Source of the DNA: Paraburkholderia sp. BL9I2N2
GTDB lineage: Bacteria; Pseudomonadota; Gammaproteobacteria; Burkholderiales; Burkholderiaceae
Reading direction: 5' to 3'
Assembly: GCF_004339745.1 (NCBI RefSeq)
Contig: NZ_SMGP01000004.1
Location: 744,001-808,000 of the forward strand
Length of the DNA: 64,000 nt
The translations under genes were made by a program, and so were the position numbers. Shown piece by piece: positions 18,501 to 26,868 of this stretch. The number at the start of each line of letters is the position of its first letter. The first letter of the stretch is position 1. The notes under the pieces were generated by a model. That model searched no databases. It saw nothing but the letters and a program-made list of their open reading frames with translations, and had not been told where the DNA came from.

Positions 18501-18800
18501 GATTGCTCCGCTCCAGTGATGCGTGATTCGATATGCGAATCAGGCTGTGCTGTGAAGCGTTGTGCGTTTGCAAAATGAGCGGAGAATTAGCCGGTGCGGA
18601 AGGGGCGCTACCTCTCGTCTTCCTTTGCGAGTCGATGAGGGGGCCGTCGTATCGTGAAAGCCGATGTAGATGTCGAATTGGGTCGAGGGTCCGCCTGGTT
18701 TGTCAACGGCCGCTCGCCCGGCCAGGTCGAAACTCTGAGGAGGCGTGACCCGGACAGCGCTGTTGAAGCGTTCGGAGCCACAGGGAAGATTCAGACATGT
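18501..18800. other. Non-coding stretch upstream of AMP ligase
   Basis: About 300 bp between the AMP-ligase start and the porin relic. It should contain the ligase promoter. I see no gene or structured repeat. Confidence 0.4.
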
Positions 18801-19020
18801 TGAATGCACGCGAGGAAACGGCTTTAACCCAGCGCCTGATGGTTGCCCTGGAGGTTGCCGCCAGCCAGCTGGTACAGGTTGTTGCCCGCCGGATCGGCGT
18901 TGTGCACGTACTGAAACGCTTCATCGATGACGCCGTTAGGGTGACGCTGCTTTGCGCATGGACTGCGCCGCTTGCGCTGAGCAGCGCAAGCGAAACCGTA
19001 GATAGAGCGATTCGTTTCAT
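18800..19020 (-). pseudogene. Porin relic (signal peptide and first strand only)
   Basis: A normal porin start with ribosome site GGAGAAA at 19020 encodes signal peptide MKRIALSTVSLALLSASGAVHA followed by QSSVTL. A one-base deletion then shifts frame. The lost frame continues as GVIDEAFQYVHNADPAGNN and LAGGNLQGNHQALG before a stop. This is the N-terminal 60 residues of a Burkholderia OmpC-type porin; the other 300 are gone. Confidence 0.75.
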
Positions 19021-19501
19021 CGATTTCTCCACGCAGACGCTTAGTTTGTCATTGCGAAGCTGAGCGTACGCCCACACCCTGGGATACCGAAGCAAAACCA
19101 AATTTTCTGTCGAACCCCTGTTGGATTGCCGCAAACAGCGGCTCGAAAAAGCGTTCGATACATTCAGACATCGCCGCTTTTCAATTTCACCAAATACCTT
19201 CCTGGCGGAGATCAACTCCTGTTTATTTTCAGGTGGTTACGGTCGGTCAGCGGGTGGACGGATCGGACTTGGCATAACCCGTGCATTTGTAGCTGCGGGC
19301 ACAACGACGACCGGTTTCGTGCTTTCGCCGCGGCGTCAGCAATATTGCTCACATTTAAAGGGAAATGCGTTGTTCGTTTGAGCCTCTTTGTCAGCGCGCG
19401 GCAAGCCCTTTGCCTCTTCGCATCAACGTTGAATAGCGCGCCGAAAATGGACCTGATCCGGGTGCATTCGAGTATTCAACAAACTTATTATTGGAGTCGT
19501 T
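19021..19501. other. Non-coding stretch
   Basis: About 480 bp between the porin relic and the small exported protein gene. It is less GC-rich than the surroundings and must contain the promoter of the gene at 19502. No ORF with a supporting ribosome site or known domain is seen. Confidence 0.4.
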
Positions 19502-19783
19502 ATGAAGGTGAAACTTATCGTCGGTCTATTAGTCGCAAGCTCTGCCGTGTTGGCTGCTCCCGCGTTTGCGAGCGGTTACGGCCCTGCACCTTTCTATCGC
19601 CCCGACGTCGGCGAGCCTGCAATGCAACGCAGTCAAAGCGCTCAGACGATGGCTGCGGCAGTGAGTCCGGCAAGCATGGTAGACGAAAACAGCAGTGGCG
19701 TTGGCGGTAACGAATCGGTCAGATCGCAGTCTGGCGGGCCTGCCGCGGCTGATAGCGCCAGCGTGATGTATCGCGGCAATTGA
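19502..19783 (+). CDS. Small exported hypothetical protein
   Basis: 93 residues with a clear signal peptide (MKVKLIVGLLVASSAVLAAPAFA) and a mature part rich in Ser, Ala, Gly and Gln with no cysteine. TTGGAG precedes the start at 7 nt. No domain is recognised. Similar short periplasmic proteins are common in Paraburkholderia. It converges on the 518-residue protein gene. Confidence 0.7.
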   Translation: MKVKLIVGLLVASSAVLAAPAFASGYGPAPFYRPDVGEPAMQRSQSAQTMAAAVSPASMVDENSSGVGGNESVRSQSGGPAAADSASVMYRGN

Positions 19784-19834
19784 TAAGCCCGGTCGCGGGG
19801 CGCGAGTCAGCCAGCGCTCTGCGACCGAAGTGAT

Positions 19835-19850
19835 GCCCGTTGCCGCGGGC
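19835..19850. terminator. Hairpin between convergent genes
   Basis: GCCCG-TTGCCG-CGGGC followed by TATTTCAGTTT, sitting between the convergent genes ending at 19783 and 19855. A plausible weak terminator for the plus-strand gene. Confidence 0.35.
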
Positions 19851-19854
19851 TATT

Positions 19855-21411
19855 TCAGTTTGCACTCGCGTTTAGCAAAACCATCCCGTGTATGCCCGAA
19901 AGCGTCTGTTGCCAGGTGCTGCCGTTCTGTGCGGCCTGGTTATCGTCAAACAAAGGTTGCAGCAACGTAAGCAGATCTTTCGAAACCGATGTGTTCGTTG
20001 GCGTGGTGACGTCCGACACCAACACGCCTCTCACGTATTCGGATTGCCGTACAGACTGATTGGACGCCTGGTTCAACGTCGCCTGAAGTAGTTTGCCGCG
20101 TTTCGTCGCGATGTTGACTGTGCTGCTTGCGTCGTCGTTGAGCTGCACATAGTCGTAGTTCTGTGACGCTAACGATTTGCGGAGTTGTAGCGTGCCGCCG
20201 GCTAGCGCCTGGTGGTAGCTCGCTTGTAGATGCGATCGCTGCGTTTGCGAAATTTTGCCGTCCAGCAGATTGCCTCCGGTTCGCGTGCTCTGCGAGACCT
20301 GATAGGAAAAAGTATCCGTTTGATTCACCAGCATCGGATTCGAGGACACCGGGTTATCGGTCATCGAGCCGGTGAAATCGGCCAGACCGGTCAACATGGC
20401 GTGATCCGACTGCGCCAGCCACGGCGCATAGGCCGTACCGGGAAGCTGCTGCGACGACGTCCCATAGTCGCTGTTCAGTTGCGTGAACGCGTCTTTGAAC
20501 ATTGACATCAACGCGGTGTTCCCGTGCCCTTTCGCGTTGGCGTTGTCGAACTGCGTCAGATAGCTTGCGATGGCCTGGTCGCGTTGCGCGCCCGAGCCCC
20601 AGACTGCGGAATCGCTCGTATCGACCTTGAGATTGATCGTGCCGGCGGAGTCTGTGAGGCTCACGCTCCTCGCTGAACTGTCCAGTGAGATATTGGCTGA
20701 CACGTTGTTTGGGCCGTCGCCTGTCACATCGAACTGCATATTCACGGACGACAATACCGATGTGTCGTACTGCGTCAGACCGCTCATGTCGAGCGTCGGT
20801 GGGACAGCGCTGAGGCCATCGATTGCTTTCTGAAATCCATCGGCCAGCTTGGCCAGGGCGCTGCGCTCGGTGCCGCTCAGCGTCCCGCTGCTCTTTACGC
20901 TGACCGCCAGCGTGCCGTCCCCGCTGTCCATTTCAATATCGACCTTGACGCCGCTCGCGGTCTGAACGCTCAGTTTGATATCGCCTTGCGGACTTTGCCC
21001 CGATAGTCCGATTGCACCAGCTCCGCCGGCTGCGCCCGCCGAAGCGACCGTGACCGACTGCGAGAAATTGCTACCCGTGGTCTTGAAGCGATCGAGCAGA
21101 GCGCTTCCCAGATTGTAGAACTGCCCGGACATCGTGCCGGCCATGTAATCGCCCGCCATCGCGAGAGAGACGGCGTCGGTGTTGCTGTGAGCCCAGGTGA
21201 TGGTCGGTCCCGCGCTCGCCAGCGTTCCGTGCTGCGTGTACACGATGGGTGATTCGACGCCCGCGTAGGGGATCGTGACAACTGTCGACGCGGTCTCGGT
21301 GACGGCATCTTCCGCTACGACGCCGGCTGTCGAAGCAAGGCTGTTCGCCGTGCTCGATAACGGCGCCGCCGTTAGAGGAAAGCCTACATTCAATGACGAT
21401 AAGGTGGTCAT
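19855..21411 (-). CDS. Cysteine-free Ser/Thr/Ala-rich protein of unknown function
   Basis: 518 residues. I do not recognise the family. It has no cysteine and no classical signal peptide; it is dominated by Ser, Thr, Ala, Gly, Asn and Gln with few charged residues. The N-terminus (MTTLSSLNVGFPLTAAP) and the overall composition resemble proteins secreted by flagellar, type I or type III routes, or surface-layer proteins. A central part (DIKLSVQTASGVKVDIEMD) looks beta-rich and the rest helical. There is no strong ribosome site before the ATG. An 18-bp perfect palindrome lies 62 bp upstream. The gene is isolated: a LysR gene is divergent and a small exported protein converges. Confidence 0.7.
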   Translation of the reverse strand: MTTLSSLNVGFPLTAAPLSSTANSLASTAGVVAEDAVTETASTVVTIPYAGVESPIVYTQHGTLASAGPTITWAHSNTDAVSLAMAGDYMAGTMSGQFYNLGSALLDRFKTTGSNFSQSVTVASAGAAGGAGAIGLSGQSPQGDIKLSVQTASGVKVDIEMDSGDGTLAVSVKSSGTLSGTERSALAKLADGFQKAIDGLSAVPPTLDMSGLTQYDTSVLSSVNMQFDVTGDGPNNVSANISLDSSARSVSLTDSAGTINLKVDTSDSAVWGSGAQRDQAIASYLTQFDNANAKGHGNTALMSMFKDAFTQLNSDYGTSSQQLPGTAYAPWLAQSDHAMLTGLADFTGSMTDNPVSSNPMLVNQTDTFSYQVSQSTRTGGNLLDGKISQTQRSHLQASYHQALAGGTLQLRKSLASQNYDYVQLNDDASSTVNIATKRGKLLQATLNQASNQSVRQSEYVRGVLVSDVTTPTNTSVSKDLLTLLQPLFDDNQAAQNGSTWQQTLSGIHGMVLLNASAN

Positions 21412-21794
21412 AGTGCCGTGCTTTGTTATTTTTTCGATGCAAGATTGTGGTCATCTGGGCGACGAGCGGCTTCAGTCGATATATCGACTGCAAATTGAAA
21501 ATCTTTAAACTTAATACTTGGTTTTATGGAAACTCGGGGGCGAAAGAGGGGTTAATCCGCTGTTTCGCTCCGCATCCGCGTTGCTCGCTTATAGCCCCAT
21601 GCCTTTGCCGGGCTGACCCTCGAACTGCGCCATTTCGTCATACGTTGGGCCACCGGGACGAGGTGTCCCAAATGCGGTCAACGGCCGCCGGCGCGTCCCA
21701 AATCCTCCTGTGTCGATGCCTTGGCAGTGCAGTCGCCGAAGCACGAGTCACCGCGAGTAAAATGATGCGACTGCAACGCCAACCAGTTAACACC
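21412..21794. other. Divergent intergenic region with palindrome
   Basis: About 380 bp between the 518-residue protein gene and the LysR gene. It contains AT-rich stretches likely to be promoters and the 18-bp palindrome listed separately. The reading frame of the LysR gene stays open through much of it, but no upstream start has better support than 21795. Confidence 0.45.
21473..21490. promoter_or_regulatory. 18-bp perfect palindrome, candidate operator
   Basis: CAGTCGATATATCGACTG is a perfect 18-bp palindrome in the divergent region, 62 bp upstream of the 518-residue protein gene. Size and symmetry fit a dimeric helix-turn-helix repressor site. The binding protein is unknown. Confidence 0.5.
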
Positions 21795-22766
21795 ATGAAC
21801 CTCGGCCGGATCGACCTTAATCTCTTGCGAGTATTCGACGCAGTGTTCGAGGACCGCAATCTGGTCCTCGCCGGAAAGCGGTTGAATCTTAGCCAGTCCG
21901 CCGTGAGTCACGCGCTGGGGCGGTTGCGGGACGCACTGGAGGATGACCTGTTTGTCCGGACCTCGAAAGGGATGGAGCCGACCGCGCGCGCAGTCGCGAT
22001 GGCAGCCCCGTTGCGCAGCGCCCTCCACCAGATTCAAGTGGCGCTGGGCGACGAGCCGTTCCGGCCGGATGTTGCCGAACGTGAGTTCGTCGTCGCGGCG
22101 AACGACTACATCACGATGCTTCTTCTCGGCCGTCTCAGTCAGAGACTTGCCGCCGAAGCTCCGATGGTGAACCTCGTGATACGACCGTCCACGCGGCTGG
22201 ATCTCGCCGGACAGATCGACATCGGCCGGATCGACATCGCCATTGGAATCTTTGCGGAGGTGCCGCCGCGCTTTCAGTCGATGATGGTGTGGCAGCAGAG
22301 AGACGTGCTGGTGATGCGTCAGGATCATCCCATTGGCGAGCGCACAGTCACTCACGACGACCTGTTGAACTACCCACTTGTCGCCGTCTCGCTCGGTGGA
22401 GCGGAAGAGGGCGCCGTCGGCGGCTTCATCGTTGAACGGGGTTTGGCGCGGCAGTCTGAAATGTTCGACCGGCAGGCGTTGGAAGATGCCTTTCCAGAGG
22501 GATCGGCGCGACCGCGGCTGAGGGTCGCTGTGGCTCATTCGCTGGCGATCCCTGCATTGCTGCGTCACAGTGAGATGTTCGCCGTCGTACCTTCCCCATT
22601 GGGACGCGAGTTCGAGCGCTACGGCGAGCTGAAAACGCGGGCAACGCCGTACCCGCCTCCGGAGTCCGCGGTCAGAGCGGTGTGGCATGCGCGAAACGCC
22701 CACGACCCGGCGCTGCAGTGGCTGCGGGCCCAGATACTCGACATCGGCAGGCAGGTGCGAAGCTAG
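21795..22766 (+). CDS. LysR-family regulator, probable PnbR-type
   Basis: 323 residues. The helix-turn-helix region (IDLNLLRVFDAVFEDRNLVL, then LNLSQSAVSHALGRLRDAL) is of the NahR/NodD type that controls aromatic catabolism, followed by a LysR effector domain. It lies 79 bp upstream of the nitroreductase on the same strand and probably activates the nitrobenzoate genes. The start at 21795 (MNLGRIDLN) follows family habit; an in-frame ATG 36 bp earlier is possible and neither has a strong ribosome site. Confidence 0.85.
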   Translation: MNLGRIDLNLLRVFDAVFEDRNLVLAGKRLNLSQSAVSHALGRLRDALEDDLFVRTSKGMEPTARAVAMAAPLRSALHQIQVALGDEPFRPDVAEREFVVAANDYITMLLLGRLSQRLAAEAPMVNLVIRPSTRLDLAGQIDIGRIDIAIGIFAEVPPRFQSMMVWQQRDVLVMRQDHPIGERTVTHDDLLNYPLVAVSLGGAEEGAVGGFIVERGLARQSEMFDRQALEDAFPEGSARPRLRVAVAHSLAIPALLRHSEMFAVVPSPLGREFERYGELKTRATPYPPPESAVRAVWHARNAHDPALQWLRAQILDIGRQVRS

Positions 22767-22845
22767 GCGGTCCCGTTTCCTTCAAGACCATCTTGCAGTC
22801 TTTTCACCGCGCTTGATGTTCTGGCTATGCCATCATGGGGGCACT

Positions 22846-23577
22846 ATGCATATAGATATCCCTAACGCCGCGGAGACCGGTCATCAAATGCATTCGGACG
22901 CTCAAGTCGTCGATTCGGTTATCCGGTCACGGAAAGCCGTTCGCGTTTTCCGTTCCGATGCAGTCTCACAGAAAGACATCATAGACATTCTCGATGTCGC
23001 TCGCACAGCGCCAAGCAACTCGAACATGCAACCGTGGCGAGTTCACGTGCTGCGTGGGCGTAGCAAGGAGTCGCTGAGTGAGGCGCTTGTGCGCGCCCAT
23101 GTCGCGGATTTGCATCCGCCGCTACAGCATGTTCCGGACCCCATGCCGGAGGCTTATCGCCCGATGCAGGAGGAGTTCGGCGCGCGATACTACGGTGCCC
23201 TTGGTATCGACAAGGCAGACGTCGCCGGTCGCGCCCGCGCCACAGGCCGAAACTTCGGTTTCTTTGGGGCACCGGTCGGCCTGATCTTCACCATCGATGC
23301 GAGACTGAAAAAGCACAGCTGGCTCGACTATGGTCTCTTTCTGCAGACGGTCATGATCGCAGCCCGTGCTCGGGGCCTTGATACGTGCCCGCAAGTGTCG
23401 TTTGCACGCTATCAGACCATCATCGCCGAGCATCTCTTACTCGAACCGGGCTTTGACGTGGTGTGCGGTATGTCGCTGGGTTACGCAGACCACGATTCAG
23501 TGGTCAACAGACTCGCAATTCCGCGCGAGACGGTCGAAAGATTTACTACGTTTGTCGGCTTCGACGAAGAGGCATAG
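22846..23577 (+). CDS. pnbA: Nitroreductase, probable 4-nitrobenzoate reductase
   Basis: 243 residues, FMN-dependent nitroreductase family. Typical motifs are SRKAVRVFRSD, ARTAPSNSNMQPWRVHV (FMN contact), LDYGLFLQTVMIAARARGL and the C-terminal CGMSLGYAD. The predicted step is four-electron reduction of 4-nitrobenzoate to 4-hydroxylaminobenzoate. Substrate is inferred from context: a PnbB-family lyase gene at 24539 and a NahR-type regulator upstream. The enzyme alone could act on other nitroaromatics or quinones. The start at 22846 has GGGGGC upstream. Confidence 0.72.
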   Translation: MHIDIPNAAETGHQMHSDAQVVDSVIRSRKAVRVFRSDAVSQKDIIDILDVARTAPSNSNMQPWRVHVLRGRSKESLSEALVRAHVADLHPPLQHVPDPMPEAYRPMQEEFGARYYGALGIDKADVAGRARATGRNFGFFGAPVGLIFTIDARLKKHSWLDYGLFLQTVMIAARARGLDTCPQVSFARYQTIIAEHLLLEPGFDVVCGMSLGYADHDSVVNRLAIPRETVERFTTFVGFDEEA

Positions 23578-23821
23578 CGCCGAAGGCCGTTGTTTTTGGA
23601 CCGGCTAATCGGTCGCTCTCCATTTCAGAATTCGCGCGCGTTGCAGTTGCGGCGCGCGCAATCGCCTTGCCGAAGACCCGCGAGCCATGTGCACCGGGCA
23701 GGCGTCCCAACGTGTGTACGCGACATGATCGCGGATCATCTAACTCACGTTGAGGATCAGCCGGCAATTGTTCAATCAGTTCCCTTCAATCTCTTTTTTT
23801 GACTCCACTACTTTTCGAAAT

Positions 23822-24403
23822 ATGACAGTAAAGATCCTTGCCTTTTGTGGGAGTTCCCGCCGCGATTCCCTTAATCGAAAACTATTGGAAATAGCCGCGT
23901 CTGCTGCACGAACGGATGGCGCGGAGGTGACGTTTATCACACTCGCTGACTTTCCCTTGCCGATTTACGACGTTGATGTCGAAAGTGCGCACGGTGTTCC
24001 TGAGCGGGTTCGAGCGCTGCAGGAATTGTTCGCCAGACATGACGCGCTGTTAGTCGCTTCGCCTGAGCATAATGGCGGCTATACCGCTGTGCTCAAGAAC
24101 ATGCTGGACTGGGTAAGCAGGCCGACCGCGACGGGAAGTTCCGGCTTGACACTCTTCGCCGGTAAGGTCGCGGCGGTTGTTTCGGCATCACCGGGGCCGA
24201 TGGGCGGGATTCGCGCAATGCTCGGAATGCGGGGCGTTCTCGAGAAGATGGGCGCGATACTGATTCCTCAAGTGTTCTCGCTGGGTTCCGCCCATCAGGC
24301 ATTTGCCGAGAACGGCAGACTCGTCGATGAGAAAGCAGAAGCAGAAGTGCGACGTGTCGGTCTTGGCCTCGTTGGCGTGACGAAGCAACTGACCGCCCAC
24401 TGA
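23822..24403 (+). CDS. NADPH-dependent FMN reductase-like flavoprotein
   Basis: 193 residues, flavodoxin-like NAD(P)H:FMN/quinone reductase. The flavin-binding stretches LAFCGSSRRDSLNRKLL and ASPEHNGGYTAVLKNMLDW and the later SASPGPMGGIRAM are characteristic. It could supply reduced flavin or detoxify quinones. It lies 244 bp after the nitroreductase on the same strand and converges on the lyase gene. The ribosome site is weak. Confidence 0.85.
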   Translation: MTVKILAFCGSSRRDSLNRKLLEIAASAARTDGAEVTFITLADFPLPIYDVDVESAHGVPERVRALQELFARHDALLVASPEHNGGYTAVLKNMLDWVSRPTATGSSGLTLFAGKVAAVVSASPGPMGGIRAMLGMRGVLEKMGAILIPQVFSLGSAHQAFAENGRLVDEKAEAEVRRVGLGLVGVTKQLTAH

Positions 24404-24413
24404 ATGTCGGTGC

Positions 24414-24437
24414 CCGGGCGCAACTCAACGCGCCCGG
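24414..24437. terminator. Hairpin between convergent FMN reductase and lyase genes
   Basis: CCGGGCGC and GCGCCCGG form an 8-bp perfect stem with an 8-nt loop, 10 bp after the FMN reductase stop. It sits between convergent genes and could serve the plus strand. There is no clear T-run. Confidence 0.4.
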
Positions 24438-24538
24438 CGTGATGCCGGTCTGGCGTTCCCGCCTCTAGATTGAAGAGGAACCGGTATCGATGCGGCACAA
24501 GAGCAGGACACGCCGGTATCGACGGTTCCTGCGCATGA

Positions 24539-25096
24539 TCAGTTTGCGTCAGGCGCCTTGACGTTGTACGCAATGCGCCCTGCGGGCAGAAAAAACAAAG
24601 CGATAATTGCGCCGCCCTTTGCTTCCGGATAGTGATGACTGCCCGGCGCCGGCGCGGTCCATCCGCCATAACACCAGCCGTTCGGACCGGCGAGGGCCGC
24701 GCCTTCGTTTAGCGACACCACCATGTTGAATTCGCCATAGGGATGCGCGTGGTAATCGCCCCGGAAGCTTCCCTCCGGATTGTTCTGGTCGTTGCCGGTG
24801 CTATCCATATAGACCGCCGTAATGCTGAATCCAAAGGTCTCTTCTGACGGATCGACAAGACGTGCACGCCGATACCTGCGCCCGGAGATCTCGATGTTGG
24901 CCGCCCAGCCTTCTTCCACTACGCCAATCGTAATCAGGCGCTCGAGATCTTTATAGAACTCGCTCGATGTGCCGTATTTTTCGTTGAGCCACTGTTCGAC
25001 CTCATTGCCCGTAGTCAGATCCTTGACCTCCTCGAGAAAGGGCAGGCATTTCGCTATGAGTTCATCTCTACTGCTTGAGTTATTGGCTTGTGACAA
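24539..25096 (-). CDS. pnbB: 4-hydroxylaminobenzoate lyase family protein (DUF4863)
   Basis: 185 residues. It matches the PnbB/DUF4863 family, which converts 4-hydroxylaminobenzoate to protocatechuate and ammonium. An N-terminal helical part (FLEEVKDLTTGNEVEQWLNE) is followed by a cupin-like half: DYHAHPYGEFNMVVSLNEGA, GPNGWCYGGWTAPAPGSHHYPEAKGG and ALFFLPAGRIAY, with several conserved histidines that may bind metal. The most likely start is TTG at 25096, preceded by GTGAGGACCAAC; the frame stays open to 25261 without a better start. It is transcribed towards the nitroreductase operon, completing the nitrobenzoate to protocatechuate route. Confidence 0.75.
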   Translation of the reverse strand: MSQANNSSSRDELIAKCLPFLEEVKDLTTGNEVEQWLNEKYGTSSEFYKDLERLITIGVVEEGWAANIEISGRRYRRARLVDPSEETFGFSITAVYMDSTGNDQNNPEGSFRGDYHAHPYGEFNMVVSLNEGAALAGPNGWCYGGWTAPAPGSHHYPEAKGGAIIALFFLPAGRIAYNVKAPDAN

Positions 25097-25596
25097 GTTG
25101 GTCCTCACTGGTCTGAGGGGCTGCGTGTGCAGCCCGGGTCGACGACGCCGCGTCGAAGATGGTGGGCTTTGCCCGTCGACGCATAACGACTGGGCGCTCA
25201 CCGCTGCGGTCACGATGCCACATCGCTGCTGGAGGACGAAGGGGATAGTTTTCAATACCACATTGAATGATGTTCAAGTGCCGCACACCGCTGCGTTCAA
25301 TAGGCAAATGAACACAATTCATCTCGATACTCGAGGCCTCCGGCGCTTCTCTCTCAAGCACGTTAGCGCATGAAAATCACCGCTGATCACGCCGTGAAAA
25401 GAAAAGTACATGCGTCTGTGTCCTTACAGGAGAATTTAAATTTTCCAAATGTCCGGCGAATACGCTTCGTATTTTCGTGGCCCCGTGTTTCACCGTGTTG
25501 TTGCTTTTTATTTGCAAACATAAGCTCCGCACCAATGATCCGTATCACATAAAGTACTTTGGATAACGAAGCGACTAGCCAATCATTGGGAGGAGT
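25097..25596. other. AT-richer divergent intergenic region
   Basis: About 500 bp between the lyase gene (leftwards) and the porin (rightwards). The part 25376-25590 is clearly AT-richer than the neighbours (for example GAATTTAAATTTTCC near 25433), as expected for a strong porin promoter and leader. No ORF with support is seen. Confidence 0.45.
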
Positions 25597-26730
25597 ATGA
25601 AGCGTGGAAGGGTTGCAGCGTTCGGTCTCGGGATGTTGAGTGCATCGGCCTTCGCACAAAGCAGCGTCACACTGTATGGTTTGATCGATACCGGCATCGA
25701 GTACGTGTCTCATGCAAATTCCGCCGGCGACCACGTCGTTCGGATGCCGGCCATCAGTGGGGAATTGCCGTCCCGGTGGGGGATCCGCGGCACCGAGGAC
25801 CTCGGGGGCGGCTGGAAGGCGATCTTTACCCTGGAGAATGGCTTCAATACGAGAGCCGGAGACATTGGGCAAGGAGGGCGGTTGTTTGGGCGCCAGGCGT
25901 GGGTCGGCATTGACGGGCCGTGGGGGGCGCTAACCTTCGGGCGCCAGTACAACATGGTTTTCTGGGCTTTGTCCGATGCGGACATGCTGGGCCCCGATGT
26001 CCACGGGATCGGCGCGCTGGACAATTACCTGCCCAATGCGCGAAGCGATAACAGTATCGTCTACAAGGGCACCTATAAAGGGGTGACAGTCGGCGCCTCG
26101 TATTCGTTCGGACGCGATGCGGCCGGCACCGGCAATTCGCCGGGACAGGGTACATGCGCCGGTCAGGTTCCAGGCCAGTTCAACCCATGTCATGAATGGA
26201 GCGCAATGCTCAAATACGACGCGGCAAGTTTTGGCGTTGCGACTGCATACGACGAACAGCGAGGCGGTGCGAACGCCGCGGCTAATTTCTTTGACGGCAT
26301 CGGCACTTTTCCCATTGCGTCAGGCGCAGACAAGGACACGCGCATCGTGGCGAACGGCTACGTGAAGTTTGCCGGGTTGAAGGTCGGAGCGGGGTGGCTC
26401 GGAAGACACGTCGAGACGAACTCCGCCGCGGCGCCCGACGTACGGTCGAATCTTTACTTCGTAGGCGCCCAGTATTTCGTGACCCCGAGTTTTGTGATCG
26501 ATGGCGAAGGCTTTCGGATCGTGGTCCGGGAGCAGGATGCGCGGGCAACGATGACAACGCTGCGCGCCACTTACTTCTTGTCGAAAGCCACTGCTGTCTA
26601 TATCGGCGGTACGTATTTGTGGAACAGCGCCAAGGCGCGCTTTTCCGCGAGCGTGGGCGGCGGGGGCACGACGCCGGCGGCGGGCATGGGTCAGTTCGCT
26701 ACGATGGCGGGAATTCGGCACTTGTTCTAA
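25597..26730 (+). CDS. Gram-negative trimeric porin
   Basis: 377 residues, Burkholderia OmpC-type 16-strand porin of the outer membrane. A signal peptide ends at SASAFA, the mature N-terminus is QSSVTLYGLIDTGIEYV, SRWGIRGTEDLGGGWKAIF is the conserved second strand pair and the protein ends in the C-terminal phenylalanine needed for BAM assembly (GIRHLF). GGGAGGAGT precedes the start. It sits between the PnbB-type lyase and the aromatic-acid importer, which suggests passage of nitrobenzoate or similar acids. Confidence 0.93.
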   Translation: MKRGRVAAFGLGMLSASAFAQSSVTLYGLIDTGIEYVSHANSAGDHVVRMPAISGELPSRWGIRGTEDLGGGWKAIFTLENGFNTRAGDIGQGGRLFGRQAWVGIDGPWGALTFGRQYNMVFWALSDADMLGPDVHGIGALDNYLPNARSDNSIVYKGTYKGVTVGASYSFGRDAAGTGNSPGQGTCAGQVPGQFNPCHEWSAMLKYDAASFGVATAYDEQRGGANAAANFFDGIGTFPIASGADKDTRIVANGYVKFAGLKVGAGWLGRHVETNSAAAPDVRSNLYFVGAQYFVTPSFVIDGEGFRIVVREQDARATMTTLRATYFLSKATAVYIGGTYLWNSAKARFSASVGGGGTTPAAGMGQFATMAGIRHLF

Positions 26731-26868
26731 CTGGGCGCGTGCGCGAAGCGCGAGTTGCCCGATAGAAGCGACGGGTATCGTGCTCCGTGAATCCGCAGGG
26801 CAATCATTAACCAAGGCAGGCGGACAGTGTTCTTGCGAACGCTCCGCCCGTTTGATCACGGAGTTTGC

